Shown piece by piece: positions 39,661-52,645 of a DNA stretch of 64,000 nt; within the stretch, counting starts at the first letter, position 1; each line of letters opens with the position of its first letter. The stretch lies in NCBI GenBank assembly GCA_020086605.1, contig JACBWW010000018.1, positions 14,832,025 through 14,896,024 on the forward strand. Direction: 5' to 3'. Source of the DNA: Lanius collurio. Taxonomy: Eukaryota; Chordata; Aves; Passeriformes; Laniidae. The notes beneath the pieces were generated by a model. It was not told the origin of the DNA. It searched no databases and saw only the letters and a program-made list of their open reading frames with translations. The position numbers and the translations under genes were made by a program.

Positions 39661-42600
39661 CAGCCACCAGACACAGGGCTGCCAGCCTGGAATGCCCCAC
39701 TCCAAACAACACAACACTTGGATACTGTAAATACAGGTAATTAGGCAGAAATTAGGTGAGTCCATCATGGTTACGTTGGGAAGCAACAGCAGAGCCATAA
39801 GCAGAAGTGATGCCTCCCAAGCCCCAGCCTGGCTACTGGCTTTGATCAAATCCATGCCATTGCAGATGCACTTGCAAGGTTTTACCCCTCTCTGCCCCAA
39901 AACTCCCCCTCTTACACTTTCCAAGGAGCTTTAAACATTTCATTATTACACTTTTAAGTATGCAAATATAAAATTGTTCAAAGCTCTAATAGACACCTAC
40001 ATCAGCCCAAACCTGTCAGGCTGAATAGAAACTCATAAAATTTTTGCCACCAGCTGCCTGATGCCTTCTGGTACAAGTACAAGCTGAGAAAAACATCCTG
40101 TCTCATGCACCAAACACCGTTCTCACTCAGAGTCTAACCTTTAAAATTTTAAGTGCACTTCATCTTTTGCTGGATCAGGCTCATGTCTCAAGTCTTTGTT
40201 TTCAGGAGATACATCTGCCAGCCAACAAATAAATTGTAGCACAGTAATCACCTCCCCCCTTGACAGACACAGCCATTTAGACATGAAGATTTGCAGCTTT
40301 GAAACTTCTAGACTTGAAGAAGGTCTCTCATGTTCAGTAAAAGAGACTCTTTGGGGGAAAAACACAGAGAAACAGAAAAAAGCAAAACACCCTATTTTTC
40401 ACTGAAACAATAAGTTAATGGAACCTATTAAAGAAAAAAACTGGTCTTACACTGGTCTTCCCAGATCTCGGGCTGACATCTGACGACTATCTGTCAGAGG
40501 CTGATTTCAATTTTCTCCTTCCAAGCAAAAATAACCCTTTCTGATTGTCATCTCAATAATTTCTGACTCTGAAGCCGGTTCGGAATCAGTTTGAATCACC
40601 TGAGAAACACAGTTCAGCCCTGACTCAGAGACCAGACTAAGGACAGTGATGGAGCAAACCCCCACTGCTGAGTTTCCATTCTGATCCAGACAGACTCCAT
40701 TTGGCAAAGTACTGAGCAGATAAAGGCACTGTTCAGTCAATTATTTACCTTCTACTGCAGAAAGTCAAAGCTTTCTACACTGAAATAATTAAGATTTACA
40801 TCTAAACCCTAACTCGTTGAGCACTAGGCTAAAATCCTGTTGATTGAGGCTACCATGAACCTGTATTCCACAGTGACCACTGCAGAAGTCTGCAGAATAT
40901 CACAGTATTACTGCGTGGTCTGGAAATCTTCCTATTGCAAAGTGACACCACGGGATTTTTATAGAAAACTTCAGCTAGATGTGACCTGGTGCTTCCTAGG
41001 TGTGAACATACATCTTACCAAATTTCCCATAGTGAACATTTTCCTATAGCATCTGTATTTAACACACATCACTAGGCATGGAAAGCACAATTAAAATCAT
41101 GTTTTGGCCACAACCATGTTGTGAGGAGCCACTGACGCCACGTCAATGCAGGGGAAACTGTTGCATGATGACACACCAGCTCCACAATCCACCTAAATAT
41201 ACCATATTGGCCTGTGATCCCTAAAATAAAGCAGCTCCAACAACCCAAAGCACTGTTTAATTTACCACTCTTACCAATCACTAATCCTACCATGTGAACT
41301 ACTTGTGCTAATCAGCTACTGTATTAATAAACACAAGGAAGAAAACAAAAACCCACACTGGCTAATTTCATCCTCAGCATTTAAAAAAGGAATACTGAGT
41401 CTGTCAGGTAGTTGCACTGAAAATTTACTTCACCACCTGCTAGCAGAAATATTGCTTTTATGGATTTATATTGTATTAAAAGGTCACTGGCTGTTTAAGT
41501 CTTAAACAGTTTTAATCATTCTAAAAGTCTCTTAACAGTAAGAAAAGGAAGCTCAGAACAAACAGCAGCAGGGATTCTAATTAAAAGGGCCAATTCATCT
41601 AATTTTATTTGGGGTTAATTATTCAGGATTCACTCTCTGATGTGTAAGGAATAGCAATTAGTAATTTTAGTGATTTGAGGAACATTGGAGGTGTAATCAG
41701 TTAAAATGAGTGAGTGTTTACAACACAAGATGTTGAATTAGTTTCTCCCAGCTGGAGAACAGGAACATTAGTCCCCTACAGTTCAGGACTATGAATCGCA
41801 GTCCTGCTTAAAATATTCTCTTCAAATTAAAAAAAAAAAACAAAACACCACCACACGCCAACAATCATCTGGTAATTTTGTTTACTACATGGAAAGTCAA
41901 CAGGAAACGTGTACCATGGCAGCACATGCATCCTCACCTTCGCCCTGCCATCCAACTACTTAAACCCCTGGGATTCCTGGAAACAATTCCCAGCAATTTT
42001 CCTATCTGGACAACTCCAGCCAGACTATCACCCTCTTGCCACACTACCTTTCACCACAACTGGCTGAGATAATAGAAGAAGCAGACTGTGAAACTTTGAA
42101 ATGTTAATTAACCTCTGTGGATAAATATACAGAGGAAAAATGACCGTGCGATTAACTTAAAACCTCTAGATACAGTTCCTCCTGCAAATGCAAATCCAAA
42201 ATAGCTCTGCTAGAATCACTCTGGACTTCTTCCAGTGTTACTAGAGCCTGAATAAGGTACTAAAGCTTTCAGGAGAAGCAGATGAGACTCTGGTGGGGAC
42301 AAAAGAGCCATGTGGGAGAGTGCCAGTGCTGGCTGCTTTGACGTTTGGGTCTGAGCTGAGGCAGCAGCTCAAAAGCCATTTTTTACCCCCTCTCAAGAGG
42401 TAACTGGGTTTTACCACCATTCAGGCATAGCCAGTGGGTTTGGAGCTGGACCCCTTGCAAGTTTGTGCCCACAAGTTTATGACTGTTAAAAGGAGTGGCA
42501 CTGGCACACCACGCCAAGCTCACTGCAAGTGACGCAGCTTTTAATGAGCAACCCAATTCAGTACAAACAGACGCTGTCTTTAGTGTCCTGTACACAGACC

Positions 42601-43295
42601 CTTCACTCCCGCTCTGGTCACCAGCGTGGGAAATCCCTTCCACCCCAGCATTCACCTCAGAACTCACTGACCTCCCTCTTAGAACACCCCAAAGGCAGTA
42701 ATTAGCACAAGAGTAGGAAACAAGGGTTCAGTTCCCCAAAATTATGCAAAATCTCAGCTGCTACATCACAGTGGATGCCCCTCATTGTGAAAACAATGGG
42801 TTTTTTGATGAGACTGTGTTTCCATTCAGCTGGCAGCTGCAGACACCAAGTGCCATTCTCCCTAGCAAATTGCAGCCAATGCTCCTGCAGCCCCAGCGGT
42901 GGCAGGGAGGGGCAGGCAGGTACAACCCACTGCTGGATTGTCCTCCCACATGCACATCAGCTGAGCTTCCTACAACTCAGGCTTACAACACACAAAGCCG
43001 TGAACAGAAGGCTGCATTTTGATCCTTATCTTATTTTTCCATGTAACTATGGGGCAGAGCACTCCATCTAATGCCCCACACCAAACCCTCTGCCATAGAC
43101 GTGACTTACAGAAAATACAACAGTCCTTTACTAAAGCTTAGTGAAGGACTAAAGTTGACCTGATGCAAGAAACAGTCCATGGAACTTTGAAACTTCAGTA
43201 AAAATCTGTGCTAAAATAGAAGGTGGAAGAAGAAACCATAAGATTTTACAAAAAAGCTCTAAGCACTCTTCACTGTCATAGACTTCTTTTAGGAC

Positions 43296-43345
43296 GTTGG
43301 GGGTGTCACTTAACCCCCCTGTGCCTCTGTCCACCAGCATGAAAA
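43296..43345 (+). repeat. MIR-like relic (plus strand)
   Basis: 'ttgggggtgtcacttaaccc' followed by 'ccctgtgcctctgtccacc' fits the MIR segment 'cttgggcaagtcacttaacc' / 'tctctgtgcctcagtttcc'. The match is short and diverged. Confidence 0.5.
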
Positions 43346-44863
43346 GCTTTCCTTTGCCTTCTCTGCAGTGTTTATTTGTAGCAGTGAGCATAAAGTTCAT
43401 TTTACTTGTGCAGCAATTAATACAATGAGATCTCACTTTCAGCTACAACTGCTCAGATCCAAGAACGGGGACAAAAGTAGTTCCAAATGATTTTTTTAAA
43501 AAATGTCAGAAACCAGCCTGCTAAGAGGGAGACATTTCCATGCAAACAAGTGAAAATCAGGGCATCTATGCCAGAAGAGCAAACCCTGTCCCGGAGAGGA
43601 ACTGGGCTGCATTCCCATGTACCATCCTTCTCTGAGAGTGAAGGGTCCATGAAACAACTCGACAAGGGAAACATCGCCTCACTCAGAACAAAACTGCAAC
43701 AGGTTATCTATTTGTTTATTAGATTATGGTGTTGAACTCATTTGCTCATTGCTAAAAGCTTCTGACAAGAGTTGACATATGCATTAATTTTCTGAAGAGG
43801 GCTGTTGAGAAGGAGTTGAGAAAAATGAGCTACGCCACTAGATTAGGACCTCATTTTCCCTGGCTGCTGTTGCAAAGCACAGGGAAAGTGAGCCTGTTTA
43901 TTTGGGCAGACTTCTCCCCTGAGGCAGCAGGGAGGGAAGATGGGGACCATGTCCTTTGGACACAACCTATCTTATCTTCAACCAAACCGTCTCTGTCCCT
44001 AGGGATGAAATATAAAACAGTGCACAGATCACAAATAAAAAAAACCAAAACATCTCTCAGAGCTCTTCACTGCCAAGGAACTTCCTCAAGTTTTGGAAGC
44101 TGCAGCCAACAGTTTTAAGCTATGTTGTATTTATCTTTGCCTATGCCTGTTTTTGTATTGTTTTCCCATTTTTGGGGGCGAGTTGCAATCTGAGCAGTCA
44201 GAGGAAACCCATGAGCTGCAGCCTTGGCTTGAGCCTCAGAGTCAGCAGCGGCCTGTGCTGCAGAACATCTGGAAGTGCTGGATCCATTCTCTTTGCCCAG
44301 CATGCAAAGGAGAGGGACAACAAAATCCACTGCCGTAAGCAGACCATCCCTGGAGGACAGGGTCAACCTTCAAGGTCTTCTCTTCACTGGGTCTTCTGCT
44401 CCTGGTTTGAGAGACCAGAGCAAAACCACCAAGAGGCAAATGCAAGTGCAGTGCTCAGATGAGCTGATCAAACAAATCCCCATGGGCTGATTTTCAAACT
44501 GGGTCATTCAGTTCCTCCCATCCTCTTTGCCACCCCTCCCTATGTCACACTTACAAACATCCAAACTTGGAAGATGAAAGCAAAATGTGTCCTCATCAGC
44601 CGTATCTCAGTTCACTGTTTACACCAACACAAACAGCACTGGCTTTCTTCCTTCCACTGCAGTTAGTCAGTGCTACTGGGGAGCAGAAAAGCATCTAGAT
44701 TTTCTTTCTCCTAGGAAATTAATTGCCTTCTAAGTCACCAGTGTAACAATTAAATAGAAAATTACATCTTTAATCCCTGAAGATAATTAAATGTTGGATA
44801 CATAGAATTCGCCTCTATCATTTTTTTTCAAAATAAATAGCTAATGTTCTATATCCAAATTTT

Positions 44864-44950
44864 AGTGGTGGACTTGGCAGTGTTAGATTAACGCCTGGAC
44901 TCAATGATGTTAAAGATCTTTTCCAACCTAAAAAATTCTATGATTCTATC
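44864..44950 (+). mobile_element. CR1 LINE 3' terminal fragment
   Basis: The stretch 'tggtggacttggcagtgtta' followed by 'ggactcaatgatgttaaag', 'cttttccaacctaaa' and two copies of the 'attctatg'-type terminal octamer is the standard 3' end of an avian CR1 element. It is about 87 bp long, severely 5'-truncated, on the plus strand, and carries no coding capacity. An A/T-rich, microsatellite-like stretch (tatataaatatatatgtatatgg) follows immediately. Confidence 0.88.
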
Positions 44951-44953
44951 TCC

Positions 44954-44988
44954 ACATATAAATGTATATAAATATATATGTATATGGA
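44954..44988 (+). repeat. AT-rich simple repeat after CR1 end
   Basis: An imperfect (TATA/TGTA)n stretch begins right after the CR1 terminal octamers at 44950. Microsatellite growth at LINE 3' ends is common. Confidence 0.7.
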
Positions 44989-46399
44989 GTAGTGGTGGTT
45001 TGGTTCCTTTTGCTGGTACCTGCTAGGAATGGTCCATGGGATCTGGCTAGAACACAGAACAAAAACAGAATTAAAATGAAAAGAAAACAAAAAAGGAGGG
45101 TTGTATCTTTCTCTGGGTAGAAAGTGCTACCTGGTGGTACTCTACATCCTCTCTACTGTATTTCTTGATAATAGCAAAGGTAAAGAAGAAAAACAAATGA
45201 TGCAGGCTTTCTCTTCTTTGAGATGAATTGTACCCTAAAACACTGATTCACAAGTTTCTTCTACCAAAGACCATTTTCCAACACACCAAAGTTACTATAC
45301 ACATTTAAATGCACAGCTATTGCCACATTTTGAGCAGAAATGCTTTAAAATTTACACTTTTGCATAATTCAACGAAGTAACTGTTTAGGAAAGAACACGC
45401 TAAACTGACTTTTAGACAAGTAACTACATGTATTTCTTCATATTCCACAAAATCTCCTACCAAGAACCACCTCATTCTTCTGCTTAGTGGTCATAGCACT
45501 GCAGTGGGGAAAACGAGACAGCATTTCCAACCAGGATCACCTTAAATTGGACAAGGAAGAGGTGAGTAACAGAGGTATAAAAAGGACTTCCCAAGGATGA
45601 GAATCATATTCCCATTCAGGACACTGATGACAATAGAATTCATTCCCTCAAGTGACCCAGGCAGACTTCCTATCCTCAGAATACAAGCAGGGATAAATGG
45701 TGGCAGCATGGTGCTTGTGCTGGTTTTCAGGGAAATGTGGCTCCCACCTTGCACTCCCAGCAGGAATGGCCATGACATTGTAGTTACCCAAGCACACACT
45801 TTAATCCTCTGACCATTCTGAGAAAGCAGTCAGTCAACCCAGCAGTTTTACTGTAACTCTGCTCAGCATATGGTGCCTCCCTTCCAGAGAAAAAGTGTTA
45901 GGGTCTGGCACCAGCCCAGAGCAGCTGAGAGGGTGCCCTTGCCATAAAACACACCACACCAAAAGCAGGGTCAGCTATTTGTTGTAGAGAAACCTGGAGG
46001 AGATTGCTTCCAGGCTGAATTAAAACTTTTCTACTTAACCGACAGAAAACAAATTACTGAAATATTTGTGGATATTGTTAAAAGGAATAATGCGGAAGAA
46101 AATTAAAATCCTCTGCTAAGATTGTGGTTTTGTTTGAAAAGCCAGAGATTTTATTCTTAAAATAAAATGTGGTGGAAAAAATGGTAACAAACTGTGGTAA
46201 TATATTGCTACAGTTTCTAGGCTGGACTTTGGAAATCTTCAGGCTGAAGATTTAACTGCTCAGAACTGCTCTTTGGACAATTTTAGTTAAAGAAAAAATT
46301 AAATTAAGCTAGGTGGGGAACCTCTCTTGATTTTCTTTTGTTCTAACTTCTTTTCCAGCTTTGCTGCAGGAGAGCGTAAATCTATCTTTTTCAGATTAA

Positions 46400-46407
46400 T
46401 GATTGAT
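46400..46407 (+). promoter_or_regulatory. PBX-HOX-type site
   Basis: TGATTGAT is the classic PBX/HOX composite octamer, preceded by AGATTAA. It lies in an AT-rich block (46020-46465) of intron without repeats that looks like conserved non-coding DNA. A chance occurrence is possible. Confidence 0.25.
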
Positions 46408-47197
46408 CTTCATTCTAAATCCCCGTTCCAATATTAATAACCTCTCAGAAAACAATTAAAATGGATATATTGTTTGAGTGTGTGCTCAAGGAGGAAGAGA
46501 AGACGATAAATCTTCTCTGATGACAAAAGCCTCTGTCATAGTTGGAGGGCTGCTGATGCCTGTGGTGATGGACAATGGTTACCCACTGTCACATACACAT
46601 CTCCTCGTGCTGCCACAAGCACGTGTCTGGAGCAGGGAAGGGGAAGGAGAGAGTGCTCAGCAGCACAGCAGAAGAGGGGATGGTCCATCTCACCACCTGA
46701 CAAGAACTCCTTCATCAGTGAGCTGGAAAGAGTAGGCCTTTTCCTCCCTCAGAAGATGATGCAGGAAGAATGACTTCCAAGTTGACATTATTGGCAAGTG
46801 CAAACAGCCAGATAGACACCAGGCAGGTTCATTGCTTAGAAATTATTTTAATGCACAGAAATGCCCAGTGTGCTGAGGCTTTATGATGAACCATGAAGCC
46901 TACATCATTCGGAGTTGCTTATCAGCTCTGAGAATTTTCTAGCCAATGTCTCTACCTTCTTGATGAGTCACAGCAAAGACAGAAGCGTCTCCCCCATGAC
47001 CTCAGTGGTGCCCTGGAGCTGAGGACTACAACTACTGCATTGCCTTTTTCCAGTCCCAAGGGAAGCAGGGGGGAAGGTCGTGGTGCTGCTTGCCAGTGGG
47101 GTGTTTTTACAGCGTAACAAGGGGAAAGCACATTCTCTGCCCTGGCAAGGGCGCACACAGAGATATTTAAGGATGCTGAGTTTTCTTAGAGGATAGT

Positions 47198-47624
47198 CAG
47201 AGGGCTGGGAACACCTTTCCTGTGAAGACAGGCTTAGTTGTTCAGTCTGGAGAAGAGAAGGCTCCAGGGAGAGAGAGCTCAGAACACCTTACAGCATGAA
47301 AGGGGGCCTACAGGAAATCTGGGGAGGGACTTTTCACAAGGGCATGTACTGGTGGGACAAGGGGGAATGGCTTTAAACTGAGAGTATGTTTACATTCAAT
47401 ATATGGAAGAAATTCTTTACTATGAGGATGGTGGGACACTGGCACAACTTACCTAGAGAGGTATTCCCATCCCTGGAAGTGCTCCAGGACAGGTTGGATG
47501 AGGCTTTGAGCAACCTGGTCTAGTGAAAGATGTCCCTGCCTATGGCAGAAGAGGTGGAATGAGATGATCTTTAAAGTCCCTTCCAACCCAAACCATTTAA
47601 TGATTCTGTGATACGGTTCTGTGA
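47198..47624 (+). mobile_element. CR1 LINE 3' end, 5'-truncated and decayed
   Basis: The segment follows the order of an avian CR1 3' end. It begins with a 'gggctgggaacacc..cctgtgaagacagg' block and 'cagtctggagaagagaaggc', the remnant of the ORF2 C-terminus. It continues through 'aagaaattctttact', 'ccatccctggaagtgctcc' and 'gatgaggctttgagcaac', and ends with 'aaagtcccttccaaccc' and 'gattctgtg'. It is on the plus strand, antisense to LPP. The 5' part of the element is missing and stops and indels break the old reutilised reverse-transcriptase frame, so it is not active. The fossil 3' repeat (ttctgtg twice near the end) marks the terminus. Confidence 0.93.
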
Positions 47625-48929
47625 CCATCTTCAGCACAGCAAGACAAACCTGAGTGATGGCCCAAGTGTTCTCGTAGAGAAGAGCAGAAACACCCTCCTT
47701 TGGTTGTTACATGAAACCAACCAAAGCAGGTTTTGAAAACTCACAGTGCAATTTTGTAATGCATGACTTGCTGCATGCAGTCATCCAAGGTGACTGCTTT
47801 ATGCAAAAGCAAAGCTCATTCCTAGAGGATTTAAACAACGACAGTCAGATTTCCCTGATGAAAGACACTCAAGTGAGTAACAATCCTATTTAAAGAGAAA
47901 ACATGGTATTTTCAGGCACCCAGGCTGTCAAGAAAACAAGAAGCAATTGAGAATGCATCTAAGAATGTTCTGAAATTGGCCACTATTTATATTTCTACAC
48001 AAAGGACAATTTTTAGATTTAAAAAATACAGGTATAACCTGTATTTAAAACCCAGTAACACATCTGGGCAAAACCTAAATGTGGATGTTGATGATCTTTA
48101 AAAGAATAGAATTCTCTGCTTTCACAAGACTGTAAGATTTACTCCATATCTTTATCAGGCAACACATAGCACATCATGTTATGGTGATTAGCATCTTGAT
48201 TGATTAAAATCTTTAATTCCATTGGACTTAAAAGGCTAATTTGAGAGACACTCATACAAAAGACCAAGGCTGGAGCTGATCACAAGCACAGAATGGGACA
48301 CTGTGACAGCAGCATTGATACCTGCTCCCCTCATTCTTCAAAATGTTGCAGCTAAAATCATCTACCCAAGAGAGGTAAACAAAGGTGTGTGTCAGGTCAG
48401 CCAGCAAAACCTTTCAAGACTCCACAGTCATCGTGAGAAAGCAAATAAAACCTACTTTGGCTCCCGTTTACTATATATTTAACATTTGCAAGAGAAAAAT
48501 CAGACAACTGCTTAAAGCTTGGGATGATGCACGCTATATTCAAGATACTCTTGAGCTTGAAATGTTTAATGTTTTATGTGGTTTGGAAATGGTTTAAATT
48601 CCCTGATGAATTTTTCATGCCCACACACAATTTAGCCTTTATCAAAAAAAAATCCCCTTCAATTATGTACTCTGCAGAAATTCTTTGCAAGGATTCTAGA
48701 CACTTTTCTCCTCCTTTTTTTTTTTTTTGTTTACTGTTTTCAGTTTGCTAAGGTCTGTATAAAATACCCTCACTTGGATATGCCTACTGAAGTTATCTGC
48801 ACTTCACCCTTTGTGCTACTCACAGAAAATCAACCCTGCTTTCTTCCCCTCTCTGTCTCCATGACTTTATCTTAACTGTGGAGCACAGGAAGAGAGAAGA
48901 GCACTGGGGTGAGGCTAGAAAGTTGCAAA

Positions 48930-49062
48930 CCTTCGGATGGACCCAGCTTTCTGCCACGATGCATCCTGGGGAGCCGTAACTCGGCAGCAGCCGTGGAGCA
49001 AAGCCGGGAGAGGGGCATCCTCTGGGCAGCAGAGCTGGCAGCAGGCACGTCATTCGCAGCGC
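48930..49062. promoter_or_regulatory. Small CpG cluster in intron
   Basis: About nine CpGs occur in 130 bp, with GAGCCGTAACTCGGCAGCAG, AAGCCGGGAG and CACGTCATTCGCAGCGC. The ACGTCA portion is a CRE half-site. The region is otherwise unrecognised, and the regulatory role is inferred from composition alone. Confidence 0.28.
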
Positions 49063-50039
49063 AGGAGATGCAGCAGGAAAACAAGCCTAATTAGAGCACT
49101 GCCATGTGCCAGCTATTCTTGGAGGCAGAACAGCCCCTCAGGAGCTGTTGCAGGAGAGCAAAGCGAGGACAGCCCTCGGACCACTCCAGCCCACGTCAGA
49201 GGCATCCCCAGGAACACAGAGCCATCCTCCCCTGCTCTGCCTGCCCTGCAGCCCTGGCTGAAGAAACTGAACCGCTGCTGCTTTTGTCTCTGAGCACCTT
49301 TGTTATGCTGAGCACATATCCCCTAAGGTGCTGGGAATATTCACATAAGCCACCCACAAATATTATTTTAAAGAAGTGATTCCCAGGGTCCTCCTATTTT
49401 TGGAGAAGCATCTTAAAAAAAGCTTCCCTAATATACTGGAACAGGCCCCATATTATCTCTTCATGAAAGGAATCCAACTTCTACGCTTCTAAATTCACTG
49501 GTAAGCAGTTCAGACTTCCTTTTATATTGTAAGATTTCCTTCCCATAAGACACAAGATATATTGCCTCAAGGGAAAAACAGCTTTATGAAGAGGAAGCTA
49601 CGTGTGCCAGAATTGTTCTCTTCCATTATCTGCAACATCCTTTCTCTCTCCCATTGTTTTAATAAAGTTGGTCACCAGAAAAAAAACTGCAGCAAAAATG
49701 CCAATACTCTTAGCAGAGTATCTACCTGCCAAGAGCCCCAAAGCACATCTGCTGCTCTGCAGCCTTCTTGATGCTCAGAAAACCTGTTTTCTATGCATGC
49801 CACATATGCAGTGCTGATAGAAATGTGACTTTGCTAACAGACTTACTTTTGGCTGTTCCCACCAGAGAAACATTTGAGAAATGATTGGCTCACCAGTAAT
49901 CTCCCACCTACATGTATTTTTGTAGCATTTCATTGAATAGAAGGATGAAAAGGAAAAAAAAAAAAACAAACAAACCAACAGAAACAGAGAGAGAGGAAAC
50001 ATATTCAGTGGCAATCAGCATTACAGGGAAGAAAAAATT

Positions 50040-50056
50040 AAAAAAAAAAAAAAAAA
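50040..50056 (+). repeat. Poly(A) homopolymer, 17 bp
   Basis: Uninterrupted A17, about 75 bp after a second A-rich tract (49954-49966). The two tracts bound a purine-rich segment with 'acagagagagagg'. Confidence 0.95.
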
Positions 50057-52590
50057 TGTGCTGTCGGATGTTCCTACATGTGATCCAGAGAAACATTCCC
50101 CTCCTGTATACACATGCTTGTATGCAGCAGGGGCTCAGTTGCACTCTGAAGTTCAAGTGAATTCTTAAACATTATGTCCCAAGGGCCTTCACAAAGGATG
50201 GATCAAATTAGGCATTTGCTGGAATGCTTTGCTAAGCAAAAGGATCAGTTTACGTATTTTCCCCAAAGATTCTGCTGAAATGAGGCTAAATGGTTGCAGT
50301 GGTGGCTCTCAGGAGATCCCCAATTCTTCCCTGAAGCATTCATTTGCTAGGATTTCCCTGCTGTACATTCAGCTTTGGGGAATCACTACGGGAAACCGGG
50401 AGCAGGGAATTCTCAGTGTTAGAAATGACAGTATTGCCCAGGGCAGTTAAAGTAACCACAAATCCCTCCCCACTGATTCAGATCCCACCAGGGCCACTGA
50501 CATCTCTTCAATTCCCACTAAAAATCTCCTCTAGAGGGTATAATCTCCCCAAATTTAAGCAGAGGGAAATCCAGGGTTCCCTCAAATCAGAATCCACTTT
50601 ATTTGGAACAAAAGGAATCTGCTCTCAGGAGGAATGTAGTTGCTAAAATAAGCAAATATTCCCAGTGTTTCTGCACTCCTTTCCCTGAAGTGAAATGATC
50701 AAGAGGATTAATTTTAGAGTACGTACAGTTTTTATGTGAAAAAACCCAAGCTGCATCTTAGCTTTTAAGCAAAGACCAGATGGAAAGTCTATCATTAGAA
50801 ATGCCAAAGGGAGAATACACTCAAAGTTCACTTCAGGATGGAAAGGTCATTTCTAGTCATCCTTGTTTTAGATGTTCTCAGAAGCACTCAAGTTTTTTGT
50901 AATAAGATGGCTTTCTTTTAGTTTATCAACTTGATTTCCTTCAAAATAAAATATAAAAAAATCTCCAAAACAAAAATCACCAAACAATACAAGACAGAAA
51001 CTTTAAAGGCAGGCGCCAGTCGTCTTTTTTTTCCTCTCCAGAGCAAGAGTCATTAAATTTTTAATGAATTACTGTTTAGTTGACAAGAAATGCCACAAAA
51101 ATGACCTGCTGATTCCACCCAGGGGTGTTTACTTAGAACTTCTCAGGGACATTCATGAGACAGCAGGCAACAGACGACAGGTCAATGGAGTCTGAGAGGA
51201 AACATTTCGTTCATCAGGTACCAATGTCAATGAAGAACATGAGAAGGTGATGAGAAATGGATGAGGTTTCTCCTGTATGTTCAAAGCAACATCCCAAGCC
51301 CTCAGGGAAGGCCACGTGCCATACAAAACCACCAGCCCACCTGCACTGAAAGCATCATGCTCCTGGTCTAAGACCTGAGCAGCTCAGTAAGGACCCCCTT
51401 TGGGCTTAAATGCCTTCTTAACATTACTAGCACACACAGGATGACTTGGAAGTGACAAAATTGTGATCAGTGACATTCACTGGAGTCATTAAGGTGACCT
51501 GAAGATTATCCACTCCAGTCCCTAACGCATATGAGAGCTACAAACACTCCCACTGAGATTCCAGCAGTCCCTGAGCTCCACATGCCAGCCAACCGTGAAA
51601 CAAGCCCCCTGCCCATGAAGATCAGCCCACAGCTGAAGTACAGGACCTGAACGAGCCCCCTGGGACACAGCTTCCAAACCTTAACAGGAAAATATTTAAT
51701 CAAAGACAGAAAACTCCATTCTCCTGTTTTACAACAAATATTTTAAAAGTACATCGATATGGCAATATAAAATTGACATTTTCACAGTAAATGCATTTGT
51801 GTCCCTGTGCAGATTATTCCAAATAAAAACTGGAGCTACTGGCTAAAGATAGAAGTGGGGTTTTTTTCCTTGCAAGCTGTGCCTTTTCTCAGTTCTAGTG
51901 GGCCACCCCTGATAAGAAGTATCTGGCTTCAGGTCTTCCACTATACAAATCCTCTCAGAGGAGCCATCCCTGACCTAATGGAGCACCAACTGGGCTGTGC
52001 AAGTGTCAGGGGAAAATGTGCCCTGCGGTACCACTGAATGAGGGACAACCAAACAAAACCAAGATTCCTTTCCCAAACAGCATGCTAAAGCATTGGGAGC
52101 AGCAAACAAATGCTTTGTTGTTTCTTGGCCACTTACAAATGGTGATTATTCCATACAAAATAACTACAAACAAGGACAGAATCCTCCAAGCTCTTTAGAA
52201 ATCTTCTTTTCAAAGCACACCCTCATTTTAATCATTTACCCTTTGCAATAAAAAAGGAAAAACAAGGAGGTAAGAGATCTGACACGATCAAACCTTCCCC
52301 AGTCCCCACAAATAGACATTCACTGCCTTCCAATAGTCTTGACTAATCATTTTAATAAGCAGTGAAAAGATGTCGCAATTAAATGCTTAGAGAAATAAGA
52401 TGCATCTTCCTGCTCCTTCTGATGCCTCATGAGTTTTCCAGCTCCTCTCTTAAAGAGCTTTCATTACTCTGGGCATGATGGAGCCAGAACTGCTACAAGA
52501 GAAAGCTCTGATTTCAGTTTCATCTCAATCATTGTCCAAATGCCCAGAAACTTCTTCACAGCTCTTGGATCACAGAGGAAAAAGAAAATT

Positions 52591-52611
52591 AAAAAAAAAA
52601 AAAACAAAAAA

Positions 52612-52644
<33 letters not shown>
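52591..52644 (+). repeat. Long poly(A)-rich tract
   Basis: The tract is a 54-bp A run interrupted only by two C residues, with an uninterrupted run of about 32 A at its 3' end (52613-52644). The 190 bp upstream show no recognised retroposed gene or SINE. It is likely a slippage-prone homopolymer, and its length may vary between assemblies. Confidence 0.95.

Positions 52645-52645
<1 letters not shown>

Noticed and set aside
51506..51703. Minus-strand 65-codon ORF with hydrophobic stretches
   Set aside because: No domain or exon signals recognised; the composition looks like a chance ORF in intron.
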